Part shown: in pieces, positions 27,739 through 36,060 of the stretch | Layout: each line of letters begins with the position of its first letter | Numbering within the stretch: the stretch's first letter is position 1 | Source: Dokdonella_A sp963834755 | Lineage (GTDB): Bacteria > Pseudomonadota > Gammaproteobacteria > Xanthomonadales > Rhodanobacteraceae | Length of the DNA: 64,000 nucleotides | Assembly (NCBI GenBank): GCA_963834755.1 | Contig: CAWICQ010000011.1 | Coordinates: forward strand, 310,001 to 374,000 | Direction: 5' to 3' | Notes under the pieces: model-generated | What the model was told of the DNA's origin: nothing | Database searches by the model: none | The model's input: the letters and a program-made list of their open reading frames with translations, nothing else | Made by a program: the position numbers and the translations under genes

Positions 27739-29472
27739 TCACGGATCCGGCGTATCCTGCTTTTGCTGCTCCTTGTCGACACTTGCGTCCGGCACGCAGC
27801 CGGGAACGATCGCCTCAGCACGAACCAGCCACCATTCGCGACGGTTGGCGTGTCCGACCAGCGTCGCCTTGCGGCGATCGATGCAGCGTCCCATCGCGTC
27901 ATCGAGGATGAAGATCGTACGCTGCGCCGGATTTTCGGCCTGCCACTGCATCGCTTCCAGCAGCTGCTCGTCCCACGGATTGACGAAGCCGAAATCACGC
28001 ACGGGCCCATCGGCCATCAGCAGGTTCTGTTCTTTCCACGCGACCAGGCCGATTTCGACGCCGGGACCGGCAAGCTCGCGCGCGTGTCGCATCACGCCCT
28101 TCGCGGAGCTCGAATCGTTGAGCAGCGGATACGACCAGAAGCTCCAGATCAGCCACAGCGCGCCAATGCCTGCCAGCAAAGCGTGCACGCCGCGCCGCGG
28201 GCGAAACCACGCCGCAGCAAGCACGAACGCGGCGCCGATCGCGATGACCATGCCCCACACCATGGGTCCGAGATCTTCGAGCTCGCGCTGTTCGATGAAC
28301 CGCTCGGCTGTGGGCGAGTGACCGAGCGAAGCCCACAAGCCCGCAACGATGATCGCGACACCGCCGATCGCTGCAATCGCAAACGCCGTGTTGCGTAGCC
28401 AACGGGTCGCAGACATCTCTTCGAGATATGGCGCCATCGCGAGCGCGACCATCGGAATCGCAGGCATCAAGTACACATCGCGCTTGCCGACTGGAATGCT
28501 GAAGAAGACAAGAATCAGCAAAGTCCAGCCGAGCGGCAGCAGGATGCGCGATTCTCCCGCTTTGAGATCGCGCCACCAGCGCGGCACCGCCGCGATGTAC
28601 GCGAGCGACATCGGGAACCAGTTGAACAATACGATCGGAACGTAATAGTAGAAAGGCTGCGGATGCGACCACGACCCCGCGTAGCGGCCCGCGGTCTGAC
28701 GGAAGAAAAGATCGTGCACGTACGCCGCGTATTCCGGCGTTCCGCGCGAACGTGCGACGGCCAACACGCTAAGTCCCCAGGCGAGGATCGGCGCGAGGAA
28801 CGCGAGCAGTCCACCGAGCCAGCGCAATCCCGATCCCGCGGTGCGCGTCACGCCATCCCAATTTCGCCATCGCGCGACGAGATACGGCACGAACATCAAC
28901 AGCGCGAGAATGCCGACGCCTTTGGTGATTACGCCAAGGCCCGCGGCGAAGCATCCGAGCCAATACGCGCGCCAGTTCGGTCCGCGCAGGAAATGCAGCA
29001 GCAATCCCCAGTTCGCCAGCGTGATCCAGCCCATGATCAAGGGATCGATCTGCGCGCGCTTGACCTGGTACATGAACTGAAACACGAACAGCACGGCGAT
29101 GGCCGCGCAGAGGCCGGCTTTGGGACTCCAAAGACGACGACCGAGATCGTAGGTGAGACCGAGCGTCAGCAATCCCGCCAGCAGCGAGGGCAGCAGGAAG
29201 GCGACGCGCCAGCTGCGCGTGACTTCGTATGCTGCGGCCTCCGTCCACATCTGCAGCGGCGGCTTGTCGGAATAAAGTTCGCGGCCGCGCCGCGGAAACA
29301 GCCAGTCGCCCGACTCGACCATCTGCTTCGCCGACAGAGTGAAACGCGGCTCATCCGACGGCCACGGATCGCGCAATCCGATGCCCGCGCCGAGCAGGAC
29401 GAACGCGAGCAGCATGAACAGCCGGAACGCGCGACGATCGCGCGCGCTTGCAATCGGCGATGGGTGAATCAT
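27739..29472 (-). CDS. ArnT/PMT-like glycosyltransferase (GT39/GT83 type)
   Basis: The 577-residue membrane protein has the first-loop catalytic motif PSDEPRFT, where ArnT and protein O-mannosyltransferases place their acidic residues. It is followed by SAKQMVESGDWLFPRRGREL and DKPPLQMW, which closely match ArnT-like transferases that use an undecaprenyl-phosphate sugar. About 11-12 hydrophobic segments follow, plus a C-terminal soluble region (EIGLVAWKEQNLLM, RRTIFILDD..., HANRREWW). It would add a sugar such as aminoarabinose to lipid A or another envelope acceptor; the actual donor and acceptor are unknown, and no arnBCADEF genes are seen. A collapsed paralogue lies about 800 bp away. Confidence 0.85.
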   Translation of the reverse strand: MIHPSPIASARDRRAFRLFMLLAFVLLGAGIGLRDPWPSDEPRFTLSAKQMVESGDWLFPRRGRELYSDKPPLQMWTEAAAYEVTRSWRVAFLLPSLLAGLLTLGLTYDLGRRLWSPKAGLCAAIAVLFVFQFMYQVKRAQIDPLIMGWITLANWGLLLHFLRGPNWRAYWLGCFAAGLGVITKGVGILALLMFVPYLVARWRNWDGVTRTAGSGLRWLGGLLAFLAPILAWGLSVLAVARSRGTPEYAAYVHDLFFRQTAGRYAGSWSHPQPFYYYVPIVLFNWFPMSLAYIAAVPRWWRDLKAGESRILLPLGWTLLILVFFSIPVGKRDVYLMPAIPMVALAMAPYLEEMSATRWLRNTAFAIAAIGGVAIIVAGLWASLGHSPTAERFIEQRELEDLGPMVWGMVIAIGAAFVLAAAWFRPRRGVHALLAGIGALWLIWSFWSYPLLNDSSSAKGVMRHARELAGPGVEIGLVAWKEQNLLMADGPVRDFGFVNPWDEQLLEAMQWQAENPAQRTIFILDDAMGRCIDRRKATLVGHANRREWWLVRAEAIVPGCVPDASVDKEQQKQDTPDP

Positions 29473-29533
29473 GGGCGCCCAGGACGGAAATCAACGCCTA
29501 TCCTAACAGGGCGATCGGCGCAGCCGCGGCGCG

Positions 29534-29956
29534 TCAGTGCACGCCGTCGGCCTTCATGGCGCGCGCATCCAGCCGCTCGACGGTCTGGATCGGACAGCGT
29601 TCGGCACCGACCATCACGGCTGCGCCGCCGGCGCGCACGGTGCCGCCGTCGCCCGAAAGCAGAATCGTCTGCACCGAGTCGAGACCGAAGCACGCGCCGA
29701 ACAGCGTCAAGAGGTACGCCTCCGCAGGGGACGTCCAAACGACGACGTGGTTTGGATCGGGCGCTTGCCAGTCGTACACGCTCGCGGAACTGAAGACACC
29801 GGCGTTGCCCCTGATGTAGCGGCGATAGTCGGCGGTCGTCGACTGCGGTTTGACGGACGCCGTGGCGCCTTTCGCATTCTCGCGCGTCGGCGTTTGCGTG
29901 CAGGCAGCCAGCGAAAGCATCAGCGCTGAAACGACCATCAGATTTGCAAACCGCAT
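29534..29956 (-). CDS. small lipoprotein, DUF6491-like
   Basis: The 140-residue protein has a lipoprotein signal, MRFANLMVVSALMLSLAAC, with the lipid-bearing Cys19, so it is likely anchored in the outer membrane. The mature part has IRGNAGVFSSASVYDWQAPD and LLTLFGACFGLDSV, features I associate with a Xanthomonadaceae-restricted family (DUF6491). Two further cysteines (FGACFG and ERCPIQ) could form a disulfide. Function unknown. It stands alone after the glycosyltransferase gene, with its own upstream region of nearly 300 bp shared with the divergent small gene at 30248. Confidence 0.7.
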   Translation of the reverse strand: MRFANLMVVSALMLSLAACTQTPTRENAKGATASVKPQSTTADYRRYIRGNAGVFSSASVYDWQAPDPNHVVVWTSPAEAYLLTLFGACFGLDSVQTILLSGDGGTVRAGGAAVMVGAERCPIQTVERLDARAMKADGVH

Positions 29957-30158
29957 ATCGACGCTCCCATGCGGCAGACGCAAGCGCGCACCGATGCAGA
30001 CGATACTGCGACGATCCGAGCAATGACAAGCAAAGAAAAAGAAAGTTTCGCCGTCGCGACTTAAAGAAGATTCATGTCCCGGCCGCGCGCACAAACGGAA
30101 CCAACTCCGCGCAGCATCGCTCCAATCCCGCCGGCGCGATGCGTTCGCGATGACACAC

Positions 30159-30186
30159 GTTAACCAGCCTGCAACAACAGGTTAAC
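30159..30186. promoter_or_regulatory. 28-bp dyad, possible operator
   Basis: GTTAACC at 30159-30165 and GGTTAAC at 30180-30186 are perfect 7-bp inverted repeats 14 bp apart. An inner CCTG/CAGG pair also occurs. The arms are 21 bp apart centre to centre, two helical turns, which suits a dimeric regulator. It lies in the shared upstream region of the lipoprotein gene (29956, minus) and the small gene at 30248. The rest of 29957-30247 shows no ORF or RNA gene. Confidence 0.4.
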
Positions 30187-30247
30187 CGCGCCAACACCGT
30201 CGATGCGTAAGCTCTTCTCGCCGTCAGTCCGCCAACGGAGAAGTACG

Positions 30248-30493
30248 ATGAACACGTCGCGCCACACCGAAGTCAACGTGTTGGGATACCGGATCGATCA
30301 CGTCCGCGCACAACCCATCGTCGAAATCGGCGGGACCGCGCATGCCGGCGGTCTCGACAGTTGGCGCGAAGTGCTGTGCCCGGACAGCGACCTCGTGCTG
30401 GCGCGATTCGCCTCGCGCGCCGAGGCCGAGCGCTACATCATCGATCGCGAACTCGCCAACGCGCGCCGCGCGGTACATCGGTACGCTGCATAA
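30248..30493 (+). CDS. small hypothetical protein
   Basis: An 81-residue protein (MNTSRHTEVNVLGYRIDHVR...) with a good ribosome-binding site, GGAG at 30237-30240, eight bases before the ATG. It has no signal peptide or membrane segment. The end is charged and probably helical (ASRAEAERYIIDRELANARR). I do not recognise the family. Codon use fits the genome, and the strong ribosome-binding site and dyad upstream support a real gene. Confidence 0.6.
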   Translation: MNTSRHTEVNVLGYRIDHVRAQPIVEIGGTAHAGGLDSWREVLCPDSDLVLARFASRAEAERYIIDRELANARRAVHRYAA

Positions 30494-30596
30494 ACCCTGG
30501 GTGTTGTTCCGGCGCACTTCTGGGTGCGGTGCGCACACGCATTGATTGAGCGGCGCGAAAGCGTCAAAGTCTGTCGAGCAAATCAGGCTCGACGGC

Positions 30597-30953
30597 ATGC
30601 GGCAACCGACGATCTACCACAACCCGCGCTGCTCGAAATCGCGCGCGACGCTTGCGTTGCTGACGTCGCGCGGATTCACTCCGCGCGTCATCGACTACAT
30701 CCAGACGCCACCTTCACCGGCGGAGGTGGAGCGCTTGCTGGCGCTGCTCGAACTCGAGCCGCGCGAGGTGATACGCAAGGAAGAGGAAGAATATTCGGCG
30801 CTCGCGCTCGGCGATGCGCGCCTCACCTCGCGCCAGCTCGTCGCGGCGATTTCGGCGCATCCGCGTCTGTTGCAGCGACCGATCGTCGTCTTTGGCGGCA
30901 AGGCCGCGATCGGGCGCCCGCCCGAAGCGGTGCTCGCGATTCTTCCGGACTGA
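30597..30953 (+). CDS. arsC: arsenate reductase, glutaredoxin-type ArsC
   Basis: The 118-residue protein starts MRQPTIYHNPRCSKSRATLA, with the single active cysteine Cys12 in the HNPRCSKSR motif. It ends with LLQRPIVVFGGKAAIGRPPE, which contains the conserved RP. This is the ArsC/YffB thioredoxin-like fold. Cys12 forms a thioester-like arsenate adduct that is reduced with glutathione and glutaredoxin. Some members with this sequence serve other thiol reactions, and no other ars gene is nearby. The LysR regulator starts 5 bp after its stop. Confidence 0.88.
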   Translation: MRQPTIYHNPRCSKSRATLALLTSRGFTPRVIDYIQTPPSPAEVERLLALLELEPREVIRKEEEEYSALALGDARLTSRQLVAAISAHPRLLQRPIVVFGGKAAIGRPPEAVLAILPD

Positions 30954-30957
30954 CGCG

Positions 30958-31869
30958 ATGGACAAGCTGCAAGCCATGCAGTTGTTCACGCGTGTCGTCG
31001 ACACCGGAAGTTTCACCGCGGCGGCCGAGCAGCTCGGCATCTCGCGCGCGCTTGCGAGCAAGCTGATCCAGAATCTCGAAGACACGCTCGGCGTGCGGCT
31101 CATGAATCGCACGACGCGTCGTCTCAGCCTGACCGAATCCGGGCAGAACTATTATCAACGCGTCACGGACGTGTTGACGCGACTCGGCGAAGCGGAAGCC
31201 GAGGCGACCGAGCTGCAGATCGATCCGCGCGGCCGATTGCGCATCAGCGCGCCGATTCCGTTTTCGACCGCACATCTCGCGCCTGCGCTCGCCGAGTTCC
31301 AGCACCTGCATCCGCGCGTCGAGCTCGATCTCAATCTAAACGATCGTCGCGTCGATCTGGTCGAGGAAGGGTTCGACGTCGCGATCCGCATATCGCAGCT
31401 CGCCGATTCTTCGCTGATGGCGCGCAAGATCGCGCCGTGTCGCATGGTGGCGGTCGCATCCCCGGCCCATCTCGCCGTGCGTGGCGAACCGCAAGTGCCG
31501 GCGGACCTCGCGCAGCACGAATGTCTGCGCTACACGCTGACGCCGAACAGCGAAGCCTGGGAATTCGAACGCGATGGCACCATCACCTCGGTACCCGCGC
31601 ACTCGCGCCTCGCGGTCAACAACGGCGACTTCATCGCAGCCGCTGCGGCCGCGGGCATGGGCATTGCGCGACTGCCGACGTTCATCGTCGCCGACTATCT
31701 ACGCAGCGGACGGTTGCGGCGCATCCTTCCCGAGTGGACGCTGCCGCCGATTGCCGTGTACGCGGTATATCCGCACACGCGCACGCTGCCGGCGAAGACG
31801 CGGCGGCTGATCGATTTTCTGGTCGAGCGTTTCGGACCCGAGCCGTATTGGGATCGCGACTTGCCGTAG
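30958..31869 (+). CDS. LysR family transcriptional regulator
   Basis: 303 residues. The N-terminal helix-turn-helix is MQLFTRVVDTGSFTAAAEQL then GISRALASKLIQNLEDTLGV, and the effector domain includes GRLRISAPIPFSTAHLAPAL and FDVAIRISQLADSSLMARKI. This pattern is that of the CrgA/AaeR-like subgroup, which often regulates a neighbouring oxidoreductase or efflux gene. It is directly downstream of arsC, and no typical divergent target gene is adjacent. The inducer is unknown. Confidence 0.92.
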   Translation: MDKLQAMQLFTRVVDTGSFTAAAEQLGISRALASKLIQNLEDTLGVRLMNRTTRRLSLTESGQNYYQRVTDVLTRLGEAEAEATELQIDPRGRLRISAPIPFSTAHLAPALAEFQHLHPRVELDLNLNDRRVDLVEEGFDVAIRISQLADSSLMARKIAPCRMVAVASPAHLAVRGEPQVPADLAQHECLRYTLTPNSEAWEFERDGTITSVPAHSRLAVNNGDFIAAAAAAGMGIARLPTFIVADYLRSGRLRRILPEWTLPPIAVYAVYPHTRTLPAKTRRLIDFLVERFGPEPYWDRDLP

Positions 31870-31898
31870 CGCCAACCATCCTGCTGGCGATCTCTACC

Positions 31899-31922
31899 CC
31901 CTCTCCCGCAAGCGCGAGAGGG
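31899..31922. repeat. short GC-rich palindrome between convergent genes
   Basis: CCCTCTC at 31899-31905 pairs with GAGAGGG at 31916-31922 around CCGCAAGCGC, giving a stem of seven to nine pairs. It lies between the ends of the LysR gene and the convergent omega-amidase gene. No T run follows on either strand. Sequences of this type are common dispersed palindromes in Xanthomonadales; it may act as a bidirectional RNA-end structure. Confidence 0.5.
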
Positions 31923-31934
31923 AACGATGTACGT

Positions 31935-32732
31935 CTAGATACGGATCTCGAAATCATCCGCATCCATCCACGCAGGAAACCGCTCGCGATGCGCAGCGAG
32001 CGCGCCCGGATCCAGCGTGACAGTGACGACCTGCTCCTGTGCCCCGAGCTCGACCAGCGGCTGACCGAGGAAATCAAACGCGCCGCTGTCGCCGGCGTAA
32101 TGAAGTTCGTTGCCGTCGACGCCGACCCGGTTGACGCCGATGCAATACGCGAGATTCTCGATCGCGCGTGCGCGCAGCAGCGTGCGCCAGGCGTGACGCC
32201 GCGCGCTCGGCCAGTTGGCGACGAACAGGACCAAATCGTAGTCGAAACGGCTCGTCGCGCGATCGTAGCGATTGCGCAGCCACACCGGAAAACGCAGGTC
32301 GTAGCAAACCTCCGGACAGATTCGCCAGCCGTTGAGCTCGACGATAAGGCGCGCGTCGCCGCCGCCGTAGCGTTCGTGCTCCTTGGCCATGCGGAAGAGA
32401 TGACGTTTGTCGTAAGTCGCGAGCGTGCCGTCCGGCCGCATCCACATCAGCCGGTTGACGCAGCGCTCGCCGTCGCGCACGACGACACTGCCGGTGATGG
32501 TCGTGCCGATCTCCGCCGCAAGATCGCGCAGCCATTGGAGCCCGGCGCCGTCCATCGTCTCGGCGTTGCCGAGCGTTTCGTTGGTGAAGCCGCTGAGAAA
32601 CGTCTCGGGCAGCACGATGAGGTCGCTCTGCCCTTTGAGCGCGCGTGCGAACGCGCCGTAATACGCGCGATTCGCAGCCGCGTCGTGCCAGCGTGTTGCG
32701 CCTTGAACCAATGAAACGCGCAGAGGAGTCAT
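31935..32732 (-). CDS. nitrilase-superfamily amidohydrolase, omega-amidase-like (YafV/NIT2)
   Basis: About 265 residues with the catalytic triad Glu43 (LPETFLSGF), Lys109 (YDKRHLF) and Cys143 (CPEVCYDLRFP). GFTNETLGNAETMDG is typical of the YafV/NIT2 branch, which hydrolyses alpha-ketoglutaramate and alpha-ketosuccinamate. The gene follows the aminotransferase with a short gap on the same strand. In this pairing the aminotransferase uses glutamine as amino donor, and the omega-amidase removes the resulting keto-amide. Starts at 32738 and 32732 are both possible. Confidence 0.9.
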   Translation of the reverse strand: MTPLRVSLVQGATRWHDAAANRAYYGAFARALKGQSDLIVLPETFLSGFTNETLGNAETMDGAGLQWLRDLAAEIGTTITGSVVVRDGERCVNRLMWMRPDGTLATYDKRHLFRMAKEHERYGGGDARLIVELNGWRICPEVCYDLRFPVWLRNRYDRATSRFDYDLVLFVANWPSARRHAWRTLLRARAIENLAYCIGVNRVGVDGNELHYAGDSGAFDFLGQPLVELGAQEQVVTVTLDPGALAAHRERFPAWMDADDFEIRI

Positions 32733-32751
32733 GGTCATTTCGGATCCCGCC

Positions 32752-33900
32752 TCACAATGCATGCAGGCGTTCGGCCGCCTGTTCCAGCGTCGCGTCGCTC
32801 TTGGCGAAGCAGAAACGGATCAGGCGCTGATCCGCCGGTGGCGATTCGTAGAACGCGGAAATCGGAATCGCAGCGACGCCGCCTTCCTTGACCAGCCATT
32901 CGCAGAACGCGAGATCGTCGCGATCGTCGAGCGCCGAATAATCGACGACCTGGAAATACGCGCCGCCGACCGGCAATGCCTTGAACCGCGACCCGGCGAG
33001 AAGTTTCCGGAAACGATCGCGCTTCGCCTGATAAAACGCGGGCAGATCGAGGTAATGCTGCGGATCTTTTTCGAGGATGTCGGCAAACGCCCATTGCGCC
33101 GGCGTGAACGTGCAGAACGTGAGGTATTGATGCACCTTGCGAAATTCCGCCGAGAGCGCGCGCGGTGCGATGCAATAGCCGACCTTCCAGCCCGTGCAAT
33201 GGAATGTCTTGCCGAACGAGCTGACGACGAAGCTGCGCTCGGCGAGCTCGGCGTGACGCAACACGCTCTGATGCGGCAGGCCATCGAACACGATGTGCTC
33301 GTAGACTTCATCCGACAAGACCAGAATGCCGCGCTCGCGCGTGACTTCCGCCAGCGTGTCGAGATCGCCCGGCGTGAACACCGCGCCGCACGGATTGTGC
33401 GGCGAGTTCACCAGGATCATGCGCGTGTTCGCCGTCACCGCTTCGCGCACGCGCTGCCAGTCCGGCGAGAAATCGCGTGGATCGAGCGGCACGTGCACCG
33501 CACGGCCGCCGTTGAGCTCGATCGCCGGCTCGTAACTGTCGTAGCACGGATCGAGCACGATGACTTCGTCGCCCGGACGCACGACCGCGGCGATTGCCGC
33601 GAACAATGCTTCGGTCGCACCCGAAGTCACGGTGATCTCCGTATCGGGATTGACCTTGCGCGCGTACAACGCTTCGGTCTTGCGCGCGATCTGCTCGCGC
33701 AGCGCCGGCACACCGGTCATCGGCGCGTATTGATTGCGGCCGGCATTCATCGCGGCGGCCAGCGCGTCGCGCATCGCCTGCGGGCCGTCGAAATCCGGAA
33801 AACCCTGACCGAGATTGACGGCCTTGTGCTCGAGCGCGAGCTGGCTCATGACCGTGAAGATGGTCGTGCCGACTTTCGGCAGCTTGGTTTCGATCTGCAT
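32752..33900 (-). CDS. PLP-dependent aminotransferase, methionine/glutamine transaminase type
   Basis: The 382-residue class I aminotransferase has VNLGQGFPDFDGP near the start, NSPHNPCGAVF and SDEVYEHIVFDG, and the PLP-binding Lys231 in SSFGKTFHCTGWKVGY. The combination NLGQGFPDF and SFGKTFH.TGWK matches YbdL and glutamine transaminase K/kynurenine aminotransferase relatives. The likely role is transfer of amino groups to keto-methionine or aromatic keto acids, coupled with the downstream omega-amidase. Because a kynurenine pathway lies at the right end of the window, kynurenine transamination is a second possibility. Confidence 0.9.
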   Translation of the reverse strand: MQIETKLPKVGTTIFTVMSQLALEHKAVNLGQGFPDFDGPQAMRDALAAAMNAGRNQYAPMTGVPALREQIARKTEALYARKVNPDTEITVTSGATEALFAAIAAVVRPGDEVIVLDPCYDSYEPAIELNGGRAVHVPLDPRDFSPDWQRVREAVTANTRMILVNSPHNPCGAVFTPGDLDTLAEVTRERGILVLSDEVYEHIVFDGLPHQSVLRHAELAERSFVVSSFGKTFHCTGWKVGYCIAPRALSAEFRKVHQYLTFCTFTPAQWAFADILEKDPQHYLDLPAFYQAKRDRFRKLLAGSRFKALPVGGAYFQVVDYSALDDRDDLAFCEWLVKEGGVAAIPISAFYESPPADQRLIRFCFAKSDATLEQAAERLHAL

Positions 33901-33985
33901 GTCAGCCTTTTTGTTTGGACGGCCAAAAGCGGGACGACGATCGATGGTAGCACGCGGCTTTGCGGAGGATCGTTCTGTGGCGCGG

Positions 33986-34020
33986 CCCTCATCCGCCTTG
34001 GCACGAGAGACGGATGAGGG
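33986..34020. repeat. 10-bp inverted repeat after htpG
   Basis: CCCTCATCCG at 33986-33995 and CGGATGAGGG at 34011-34020 pair perfectly around a 15-base loop, just after the htpG stop. No T run follows, so it is not a classical terminator but could protect the mRNA 3' end. The stem sequence resembles dispersed palindromes of Xanthomonadales. Confidence 0.55.
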
Positions 34021-34030
34021 AAAGCTCGCT

Positions 34031-35923
34031 CTACCCGGCCCGCTTCTCGTCTATCAGCAGACGATTGACGCGCCCGACAAACGCCGCGGGATCGTCGAGC
34101 TGATCGCCGGCGGCGAGGCGCGCTTCGTCGAACAAGAGCAGACCAAGGTCTTCGCTGCGCGACGAGTCGCTCTCGCCTTCGATGCGCTTGACGAGCGGAT
34201 GCTGCGGATTGATTTCGAGCACCGGCGGCGACGTCGGCACATCGTGGCCCGCATCGCGCAGGAGGCGCTGCATGTGCAGCGCCATGTCATGCTCGCCGAG
34301 CACGAGGCACGAAGGCGAATCGGTCAGGCGATGGCTGACGCGCACGTCGCCGACCCGCGAACCGAGCAGTTCCTTCAACTTGCCGATGATGCCGGCGGCG
34401 GATTTTTCCGCTTGCTCGCGTTTCTCGGCCTCGGCGGCGTCGGGCTTGTCGACGTCGAGATCGCCTTTGGCAGCGTTGCGGAGCTTTTTCCCGGCATATT
34501 CGACGAGATAGCCGATCATCCATTCGTCGATGCGGTCGCTGAGCAGCAGCACTTCGATGCCGCGCGCTTTGAGCGCCTCGATCTGCGGACTATTGCGCGC
34601 GGCCGCGTGCGAGTCCGCGGTGACGTACCAGATCACCTCTTGTCCGGCCGCCATGCGCGAAACATAGTCGTCCAGTGAGACCGTTTTCTCCCCGCCCTCC
34701 GATTTCGTCGATGCGAAGCGCAGCAATTTGGCAATGCGTTCGCGATTGGCGTTGTCGTCGGCAATGCCTTCCTTCAATACGTTGCCGAACGCATCGGTGA
34801 ACTTGCGAAACTTTTCTGGCTCGTCTTTCGACAGCTTTTCGAGCAGGTCGAGCACGCGCTTGACACAGGCGCTCCGGATCTGCGCGAGCAGCCGGTTCTC
34901 CTGCAGGATTTCGCGGCTGACGTTGAGCGGCAGGTCATCCGAGTCGACGACGCCGCGCACGAAGCGCAAGTACGCCGGCAACAATTGCTCGCTCGCATCC
35001 ATGACGAAGACGCGGCGGATATAGAGCTTCAAGCCCTTGCGCTCGTCGCGGCCACTGAACAGCGCATCGAACGGCGGTTTTTCCGGCACGTACAGCAGCA
35101 GCGTATAGGTCTGCGCGCCTTCGACGCGATTGTGCGTCCACGCCAGCGCATCGTTGAAATCGTGCGAGATCGATTTGTAGAACGACTGGTAGTCCTCGTC
35201 CTTGAGCTCGGATTTCGGACGCGTCCATAGCGCGGATGCGTGGTTGACGGTCTCGAACTCGTCGGTAGGTTTCCCGTCTTTCTGCTTGGGCAAGCGGATC
35301 GGAAACGCGACATGGTCCGAATAACGCGCGATGAGATCGCGCAGCTTCCAGGTGTCGAGAAATTCGTTCTCGTCGTCCTTGAGATGCAACGTCACCGAAG
35401 TCCCGCGCAGCGGAGCCTCGATGGTTTCGAGCGTGTATTCGCCGGTGCCGGCCGATTCCCAACGCACGCCTTCGCCGGCGGGCGCGCCGGCTTTCCGCGT
35501 CACCAGCGTGACACGATCGGCGACGATGAACGCTGAATAGAAACCGACACCGAACTGGCCGATCAGCTGCGTGTCCTTGCGCGCGTCGCCCGAAAGCGAT
35601 TCGAGAAACTTGCGCGTGCCCGAGCGCGCGATCGTACCGATGTTCTCGACGACTTCGTCGCGGCTCATGCCGATGCCGTTGTCGCGCACGGTCAGCGTGC
35701 GCGCGTCCTTGTCAAGGGTGATCTCGATGCGCAGGTCGGCGTCGTCCGCGGTCAAGGCCGGGTCGGACAGCGCAGCGAAACGCAGCTTGTCGCAGGCGTC
35801 GGACGCGTTCGAGATCAGCTCGCGCAGGAAAATCTCCTTGTGCGAGTACAGCGAATGGGTGACCAGGTGCAGGACCTGAGCGACCTCGGCCTGGAAGGCC
35901 CGGGTTTCGGCGGCGGACGTCAT
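34031..35923 (-). CDS. htpG: molecular chaperone HtpG (bacterial Hsp90)
   Basis: The 630-residue protein has the GHKL ATPase motifs ELISNASDACDKLRF, DNGIGMSRDEVVENIGTIA and QLIGQFGVGFYSAF. The middle domain contains LPLNVSREILQENRLLAQIR and the C-terminal dimerisation part EVLLLSDRIDEWMIGYL. It helps fold and remodel client proteins in the cytoplasm with DnaK. The start MTSAAETRAFQAEVAQVLHL at 35923 matches homologues. A weak sigma-32-like promoter lies upstream. The propeller gene at 36061 is divergent. Confidence 0.97.
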   Translation of the reverse strand: MTSAAETRAFQAEVAQVLHLVTHSLYSHKEIFLRELISNASDACDKLRFAALSDPALTADDADLRIEITLDKDARTLTVRDNGIGMSRDEVVENIGTIARSGTRKFLESLSGDARKDTQLIGQFGVGFYSAFIVADRVTLVTRKAGAPAGEGVRWESAGTGEYTLETIEAPLRGTSVTLHLKDDENEFLDTWKLRDLIARYSDHVAFPIRLPKQKDGKPTDEFETVNHASALWTRPKSELKDEDYQSFYKSISHDFNDALAWTHNRVEGAQTYTLLLYVPEKPPFDALFSGRDERKGLKLYIRRVFVMDASEQLLPAYLRFVRGVVDSDDLPLNVSREILQENRLLAQIRSACVKRVLDLLEKLSKDEPEKFRKFTDAFGNVLKEGIADDNANRERIAKLLRFASTKSEGGEKTVSLDDYVSRMAAGQEVIWYVTADSHAAARNSPQIEALKARGIEVLLLSDRIDEWMIGYLVEYAGKKLRNAAKGDLDVDKPDAAEAEKREQAEKSAAGIIGKLKELLGSRVGDVRVSHRLTDSPSCLVLGEHDMALHMQRLLRDAGHDVPTSPPVLEINPQHPLVKRIEGESDSSRSEDLGLLLFDEARLAAGDQLDDPAAFVGRVNRLLIDEKRAG

Positions 35924-35956
35924 GGGAGCCTCGGAAAATGCTTTAGATTTGGCAAG

Positions 35957-35984
35957 ATATCGGGGCCGCGGATCAGAAATCCAA
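35957..35984 (-). promoter_or_regulatory. possible heat-shock (sigma-32-like) promoter of htpG
   Basis: On the minus strand CCCCGATAT (35957-35965) stands 14 bp after a TTGGA (35980-35984). The order and spacing resemble the sigma-32 consensus CTTGAAA ... CCCCATNT, but both elements are degenerate and one base is inserted in the -10 part. htpG is a usual sigma-32 gene. This is a weak call. Confidence 0.25.
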
Positions 35985-36060
35985 TCGCAGCCCGCCGCGG
36001 CACGATGGGTTATCGTAGCGCCCGAGTCGAGCCGGTGGTTCCGGAACCAGGGGATCCTGA

